From contig JAEVHH010000004.1 in the NCBI GenBank assembly GCA_017607445.1, positions 2,294,001 to 2,358,000 on the forward strand: 64,000 nt of DNA, written 5' to 3'. The notes beneath the pieces were generated by a model. It made no database searches. It saw only the letters and a list, made by a program, of their open reading frames with translations, and was not told the origin of the DNA. The position numbers were made by a program, and so were the translations under genes. Of this stretch, positions 58,601 to 64,000 are shown in pieces (position 1 is the first letter of the stretch; every line of letters starts with the position of its first letter). The stretch is from Histoplasma ohiense. Taxonomy: Eukaryota; Ascomycota; Eurotiomycetes; Onygenales; Ajellomycetaceae.

Positions 58601-60819
58601 CAGGAATGGGACAGCAATATATTGCGGGAGCACTGCTCCATCACTTTGAGGGGCTACATGTACAAGCCTTTGATCTTCCAACCTTGATAAGTGACTCAAC
58701 GAGGTCCCCTGAAGCTAGTGTTGTTCAACTGTTTACAGAGGTGAAACGACACAAACCAAGTGTCATCTATATACCCAACGTACAAACCTGGTACGAAACT
58801 GTGGGACAAACAGTTATTGCAACATTTCTCGGCTTACTACGTTCGCTTCACCCAACAGACCCTGTGTTACTTCTTGGTGTCCTTGAAGATGATGGCGACA
58901 ATATCGATACGACGATGATGCGTGATTTCTTCAGCTTTTCCAAAAAGAATCGATTTGACCTTCACGCACCCGAAAGCCTCTGGCGACATGAGTTCTTTAA
59001 TACTTTGATAAAGTATGTTAAAAGTGCTCCGCCAGAATTTCCGGACTCGGAAAATAGGAAAAGGCGTAAACTCGAAACATTAGAACGAGCACCCCCTGCT
59101 CCTCCACCCCCACCAGTACCTCCAACAAGGCAGGAGATAAAGGCGCAAAAGAAAAAGGATCGGCAAACCTTGAATATTTTAAAAATTCGAATTCAACCAA
59201 TCATGGACGAGATTAAGAAGTATAAGAAATTTCGGGCTGGCGTCATTGACGAAGCACAAATTATGTATCTGTATGAGGAGGAGGATCCGAATGTTGTGAC
59301 GACTGATGTACCCTTGGAGCACCGTACTACTTTCCGTCCGTTCGAAAAGGATGTGGACAAACACGGCGTACCAGGTTTGCGCGAAACTGTATCCGGCAAG
59401 TTTTACTACAACATGGATATCGTCACGATCGAGAAACGGTTGTCGAACGGATATTATAAGCGGCCGAAGGACTTTTTAGCCGATATCAAGAGGATTGCGA
59501 AAGATGCCCGGCAACTTGGTGACCAGGATAGGCAGTTGAAAGCAAACGAGTTACTCTCGAATGTTGAAGTCGATATCGGGAACCTTGAACAATCGGATCC
59601 TCCACTTGTGGCTGAGTGCGAACAAGTCTACCTTCGTGAAGTCGAACGTGAGAGGGTTGCTCTTGAAAAAGCGAAACGGGTTGCAGGTTCAGATGGTGCC
59701 ATGGCCCCTCCGCCAATAATGAATGTTCCCCATGGAAATACGGAGAATTCGAACCAGTCGTCCGGCCCTGTTGTCCTGGGCGAACCATTTTCAAATGGTC
59801 GTCTCCCCCTTCGGAGGGAGCCTGCCACCCCTCCCCGACCATCTCACCCTAGTACGATTACAAATGGGTACGGGCCAAATAAATCTAGCAAAGATGCGGA
59901 TGAAGACGTGACTCGACCTCTCACCAGCAACGGATCTATCGGTGCAGATGGCGACGTTCAAATGTCAAATTCGGATGACGTGCAGCCGAGCGAGCGTGAA
60001 AATACGCAAAATAGTTCTTTTGGGCCATCAGCACAACCACGACCACCCCACTCTTACACGGGACCATCCCAACAGCTTCGGCAACAGTCTGGTCTCTCGA
60101 ATTTGTCGCAGAAGGGAACATTGACGCCAATGGCCCCTGGTTCGCAGCCGGGTGATTACGCCAACGATGCGTCAACTACGCAGACGACTACAGACAAGAA
60201 ACAATCGGGCCCTTCGGATTCAAACCAACTGAACACCCAAAGCTCAATTGATGGTTCAACGAAACATGAATATCCCGATCTGAATTTATACCCTGACCGC
60301 TTGTCTGGAGATGAACCTCTACCCGATACGCAGCAGGGAGAAAGTGGCGCATGGGGAACACCCCTTGCAGGCAACCTAGATTTTTTGAACTCGCAACATA
60401 GCCTAGTCAATGGCAGCCAATCACAAAGCAACAACAGTAAATTCTCACAGCTGGGGACGCAACCACACATACCACCGTTCGACGGCTCTGGACCAAGGAC
60501 GACTACCACGCCCCGCCAAGTGCGCGTACAGGAACTTCTGCATGCGGAGGGAGCTCAACAACATCAGCGGCACACATTTGATACTGGAAAGTTGATTGTG
60601 GATGATCGTCGACTCGAAGCACTGCATCATACTCTTACGCAGAGGACGAATGGGCTCTCTGTGGAGCAGCTGGAGCAGGTTAATAAGAGTCTGATGGATT
60701 GTGTGTGGAAGATGCGTGGGGAGTGGAATCGGGTGGAGGTTGCGGAGGCAGTGAAGCAGGCGTTTGAAGAGGTTTTGGGCGATATACAGTCTATGCAGGA
60801 CTTTGCTGCGATTCCTTGA
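55632..60819 (+). CDS. YTA7: Bromodomain AAA-ATPase YTA7/ABO1 (ATAD2 family)
   Basis: Two exons, 55632-57813 and 57890-60819, giving 1703 residues. An in-frame ATG 20 codons upstream exists, but MPRASKRTLEEIVLKSDSDD is the family-like start. The N-terminal ~550 residues are highly acidic and Ser/Arg-rich. AAA1 (about 615-850) has Walker A GPPGTGKTLLARAL (about 660), Walker B IIFFDEIDG (about 720-728) and the arginine-finger region ALRRPGRFDREF. AAA2 (about 960 on) has a degenerate P-loop GNPGMGQQ lacking the Lys, as in Yta7 and ATAD2. A bromodomain-like region (about 1170-1300, FYYNMDIVTIEKRLSNGYYK) and a Gln/Asn/Ser-rich tail follow. The family forms hexamers that evict or load histone H3-H4 on chromatin. 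Tandem with SEC66. Confidence 0.94.
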
Positions 60820-61914
60820 TTCCTTTTCTTTTTCTTTCTTTTCTTTTTTTGGTGAGGCGGAAGGCACATGGAGCCGGTACCATTTGGTGTTCATATATTT
60901 TATTTCCTTGTCTCAATTTATTTTGTTATCTTTCTGTGGTCACAATCTATTCCACACTGTTCTACGTATTTAAAATACGTGAGTTCTGTGCAATTTCGTT
61001 TTTTTTTTTTTTTTTTTTTTTTAATCCCTTCTGATTTTGCTTCTATGAGCTCAGATCGGCTTGTTGGTGGTCATGATATCTCACAATCATATTGCTGTCT
61101 TTGTCCTTACAGATGGGCCCTCTCCCCTTTCTCCTTCCTGCACTGTTTGTTGTATTTTTTTGTATTTGGGTACGATATTCCCCTTCCACCTTCGCCTGTT
61201 TGATTTGTACGGTTTCTTTTAATTTATCCCAAGCTCCTATCCCCTCCCTGCATTTCCTATACAACTGGTTCTACGACAGTGACATATATATGGGGCTGTA
61301 TTTCTTATCGAATGCTAGATATTGTATGCATGCACATAAATCGATCTTCCATGAAGGAAAAAGATAGTTCATTCGTAAAATAGTTGGGAAATTTCCTGTG
61401 GATAGCAGTATGGTCGGTGTGATTACCAGAAACATACTAGCGCGATCTGGCCACAAAGTTGCCCAGGTGTCATCTTACTCTATCTTCGCAGCCCGATCGA
61501 GATATATGGAGAGCAGCACACTACCACTATGCGCAGGTCGAGGACCCCTATTTTGCGTCTATCTTTTCCGCCGAATGTCTAGGCCAGCGCATTTCTCTTT
61601 CGATTTGGAACAACGATAAAAAGCCTTCCCCGTTCAACGGGTGATCTGCCGAATCCCTTGGAACGAACCTCCTATTCCGCGAATTTTTTTTTTTATTCAG
61701 CTCCCCTGTGACTTGCGACCTCTTTTCTGTATTATCCAATCTAATAGTCCTATCGTGACGGATATACGTACAGCGAGTGGTTTTGAAGTTGTTGCTGCCA
61801 TAGTCAGGTGGAAAAAGAATATCGTACAGGGGCAAGAGAGTGGTCGAATTTCCACGTTGGGCTCTGCGAAACCTCGCATACACATTCATTCACATTCATC
61901 CACCATCTTTTTGC
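60820..61914. other. Spacer between YTA7 and SEC66
   Basis: T-rich, with a run of 23 T at 61000-61022. Short T-rich ORFs, no motif. It should hold the YTA7 3' UTR and the SEC66 promoter. Confidence 0.55.
61000..61022. repeat. Poly-T tract
   Basis: Run of 23 T about 180 bp after the YTA7 stop. Confidence 0.85.
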
Positions 61915-62942
61915 ATGATGGTGAACTGGCTCAGTTTAACCATTCCAATCGCCTACATTGGCATCCTCATCGGCTCGTTAGCGACGTTCTCCTCGCTATA
62001 TCGCAAGCGGAAAGCTGGTAAGTTTCAATTCAACAACTTCTCAGTTGTTCTTATTCAATCATAATTGGCTTGACTATTTCTCTTTGCCGGCGCAGCTGAA
62101 GCTGAAGCCACTCCAATCCAATGTGATAACATCCGTGCAGACTACGTTGTTCTTTTTCTAACTTATATTTATTCCAACCAGCTAAATCATACGCCTTAAA
62201 ACCATGGTTTCCTGCACTCTGCCAACGAGATATATACCTCTCTCTCACCCACCTTCACGATGAGCCTAACACATCGCAAGCAACAACGGCGACGTCAGGT
62301 TCGTCGTCGACAAAGGAGAAGAAGGCACCTGCTGTCCCTGAGACTGTGCTCAAAGCTGCTCTCCTCCGCCGTGCTACCGAGGATATCCGCCGACTAATCG
62401 AATTACGCAGTCGAAAACCAGCGCTCGCGGGCCTGCTGCAGAAGGGCAGTGTTGGCGATGATTTGTGGCAACAGTTCCTAAGGGCGGAGAAGGAAATGGA
62501 AGAGGAAGTTAGAGATGTGTTTGCCGAGGTAAGATACTGGATCTCTCTTCCTTCTCAAGCTTTCATTTTGACACTGTTCCCTTACAATTTCCATTTTAAA
62601 TCTATTCAGGCAAACCACTTCGTTCCAAACTGGGGTACCACCATCTTCCAATCCGCCAACGAAATTGTTGCCAACACGTTCCTCCGCAAAAAAATCGAGG
62701 ATATCCAATCTACCGTGAAAGATGAGCGAGAATGGTGGGATAAAAAGAAGGCTAGAATCCAAGAGGGATTTTTGAGGGAGTTGGAAATGGATCCTTCCAC
62801 CAAACAGACCGGTTCGGGATCACAACCAACGCCGTTTAAACAGAATAGTAGTGATGATGACGCCGTGCTAGTTGAGAGTGGCGGGCCCGCCGCTGGAAGT
62901 GGTGGTAGTGGAAAGAACAAGAAGAAGAAGGGGAAGAAATGA
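61915..62942 (+). CDS. SEC66: ER translocon subunit SEC66 (SEC71)
   Basis: Four exons: 61915-62017, 62096-62122, 62182-62528 and 62610-62942, giving 269 residues. A membrane anchor lies at the N-terminus (MVNWLSLTIPIAYIGILIGS; either of two adjacent ATGs could start). The cytosolic domain contains LKPWFPALCQRDIYLSLTHL, TVLKAALLRRATEDIRRLIE, NHFVPNWGTTIFQSANEIVA and WWDKKKARIQEGFLRELE, all typical of Sec66. With Sec62, Sec63 and Sec72 it forms the post-translational translocation complex at the Sec61 channel. The tail is Gly/Ser-rich and ends in a Lys run. Exon 2 is only 27 nt; skipping it keeps frame and loses nine residues (about AEAEATPIQ). Confidence 0.9.
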
Positions 62943-63842
62943 TGTTCATCTTTTCATATCCTTCTTTACGCTGTCCCTTTCTGCTTTCTATACTTTTTAT
63001 AAAAGTCACTACTTCGTGGCTCGCTGATGGAGGGTTGGCGTTGGCAATCAATAGCAGTTCGGTCCCTGTTTTGATGTTTAAGTGGTCCGAGTGATGCGAT
63101 TGTGTCTCCCATCGCAATATTCGAGAGGCACTTCTGTGCGCTATATATATATATCTTTATTTTATCTCATCACTTTGCTGTTTATGTGACTCGTTAGACA
63201 TACGGAAAAATGGGGTTCGGTCATTGCTTTTCTAACATTTTCATTGTTATTGCTGACTCTGTCCCCCCCTTGTCGAATGTTAATGTTATAATTATTTTTT
63301 GTTATTCCAAACTTCTTTACTGTAGCACCAGTTTCTTCGTTTATCTCATATCTAAGCCATCTCTTGACGCACTGACATCCTTGTTCCTCGATTGTTATTG
63401 CAATAAAGGAAGCGTTGTTTTGAATCCATTTAAAATACCCGAGAAGCAGGATCAGGAAGAAAATGAGTATCTAGCAAAAAGTATTTAGTGTCATTTACTT
63501 TTTTTATTATTATTGAGATAAATACGATTATAATTTACTCATTTCTCCATATTTATCCTAGATGCGCCTTTCGTCCCCGCCCAGGAGAGTTAATGGACTT
63601 GTATAGTACTGTACATAATGGTCAACAAATCACCCAGTAGACCCCTAGAAGACATGTATGAATAAGTGAGGAGGGAAACGAAAAAGAAACAAATGATACA
63701 AGCTCCTCTATTTGAATCATAAAGCAAGAAGAATTGGGGGTATTTCTTTTAGGAAAGATTGCACGAAATAACATAAGGACTAGGTGTTCCTACTGAGTTG
63801 AAAATTAGTGAGGCAGGCAAATATCGTTAGAAAGATTGAGTG
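62943..63842. other. Convergent 3' region
   Basis: About 900 bp between the SEC66 stop and the stop of the right-edge gene. T-rich and AT-rich segments; ORF at 63210-63488 has no motif. Confidence 0.5.
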
Positions 63843-64000
63843 TCAAGGCAACAACTCCGCTGGTACTGGCTCCCCCAAATACAATTCCTCACTCTCTCCC
63901 ATATCGAGCGCTGCCTTGCGGATCTTATCCTCGTTCTTGCGAGGATTCTCCGCCAACCGACTTAGCACAACCCGCAATAAATCCGTGTACAGGTTTACCT
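63843..64000 (-). CDS. C-terminus of an unidentified gene, cut by the right edge
   Basis: On the minus strand a frame open from the edge ends at TGA (63845-63843). It encodes about 52 residues: VNLYTDLLRVVLSRLAENPR, then KNEDKIRKAALDMGESEELY and LGEPVPAELLP. The helical, regular composition indicates real coding sequence. The first two bases at the edge are AG before GTA, so an exon may begin exactly there. I do not recognise the family. It is convergent with SEC66. Confidence 0.65.
   Translation of the reverse strand, partial: VNLYTDLLRVVLSRLAENPRKNEDKIRKAALDMGESEELYLGEPVPAELLP

Noticed and set aside
2242..61022. Several long T-runs (2242, 13843, 25732, 30095, 61000) as tails of reverse-strand SINE/LINE copies
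   Set aside because: The sequences beside the runs share nothing with each other, and no duplications flank them. Simple homopolymers are the safer reading.
1..64000. tRNA, rRNA or CRISPR arrays
   Set aside because: No B-box-like GGTTCRANTCC with a matching A-box, no rRNA-like sequence, and no regularly spaced repeats; CRISPR is not expected in a fungus.

Overview
The window reads as nuclear DNA of a filamentous ascomycete. The genes have short GT-AG introns, many with a CTAAC-type branch site, compact intergenic spacers, Zn2Cys6 regulators and ascomycete versions of housekeeping proteins. Protein similarity recalled from memory (ERG10, the LMBD1-type transporter, CFT1) points to the Eurotiomycetes, most likely Onygenales (Histoplasma/Blastomyces/Emmonsia relatives). 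That placement is inference, because no search was run. Exon boundaries below were worked out by hand from splice sites and reading-frame phase.

Layout, left to right: the start of an unidentified gene runs off the left edge (minus). Next come CDC26 of the anaphase-promoting complex (plus) and a large Zn2Cys6 regulator of about 899 residues (minus, 8 exons). From about 6.6 to 17.4 kb lies a gene-poor island. It holds a broken unknown gene (9.2-9.9 kb) and a 2.5 kb block without a single CpG (14.5-17.0 kb), which contains a decayed PIF/Harbinger-type transposase. Then follow TRM112, CIA2, SNU114 (minus) and ERG10 (divergent from SNU114), a second Zn2Cys6 regulator (minus), a ZIP metal transporter (minus) and a TOS1-like cell-wall protein (minus). 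A 4 kb stretch without genes comes next. After it are ATG14 (minus), an unknown 157-residue gene and an ANCHR-like zinc-finger gene (plus), an LMBD1-type lysosomal/vacuolar transporter (minus), CFT1 (plus), a small INA17-like mitochondrial gene (minus), the chromatin AAA-ATPase YTA7/ABO1 (plus), SEC66 (plus), and the end of an unidentified gene on the right edge (minus).

Most genes are unrelated housekeeping functions: cell-cycle proteolysis, tRNA/rRNA methylation, Fe-S assembly, splicing, 3'-end formation, sterol synthesis, autophagy and ER translocation. I see no biosynthetic cluster. The unusual part is the CpG-free transposon relic. All ten of its in-frame stops are TGA, and its substitutions fit C-to-T change in CpG and CpC rather than the classical CpA context of RIP. 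Other notable points are a very short, ambiguous intron in ERG10, a possible GC-AG intron in the 157-residue gene, very small coding exons in SEC66, SNU114 and TRM112, and an ATCACGTGAT-type E-box in front of several genes.
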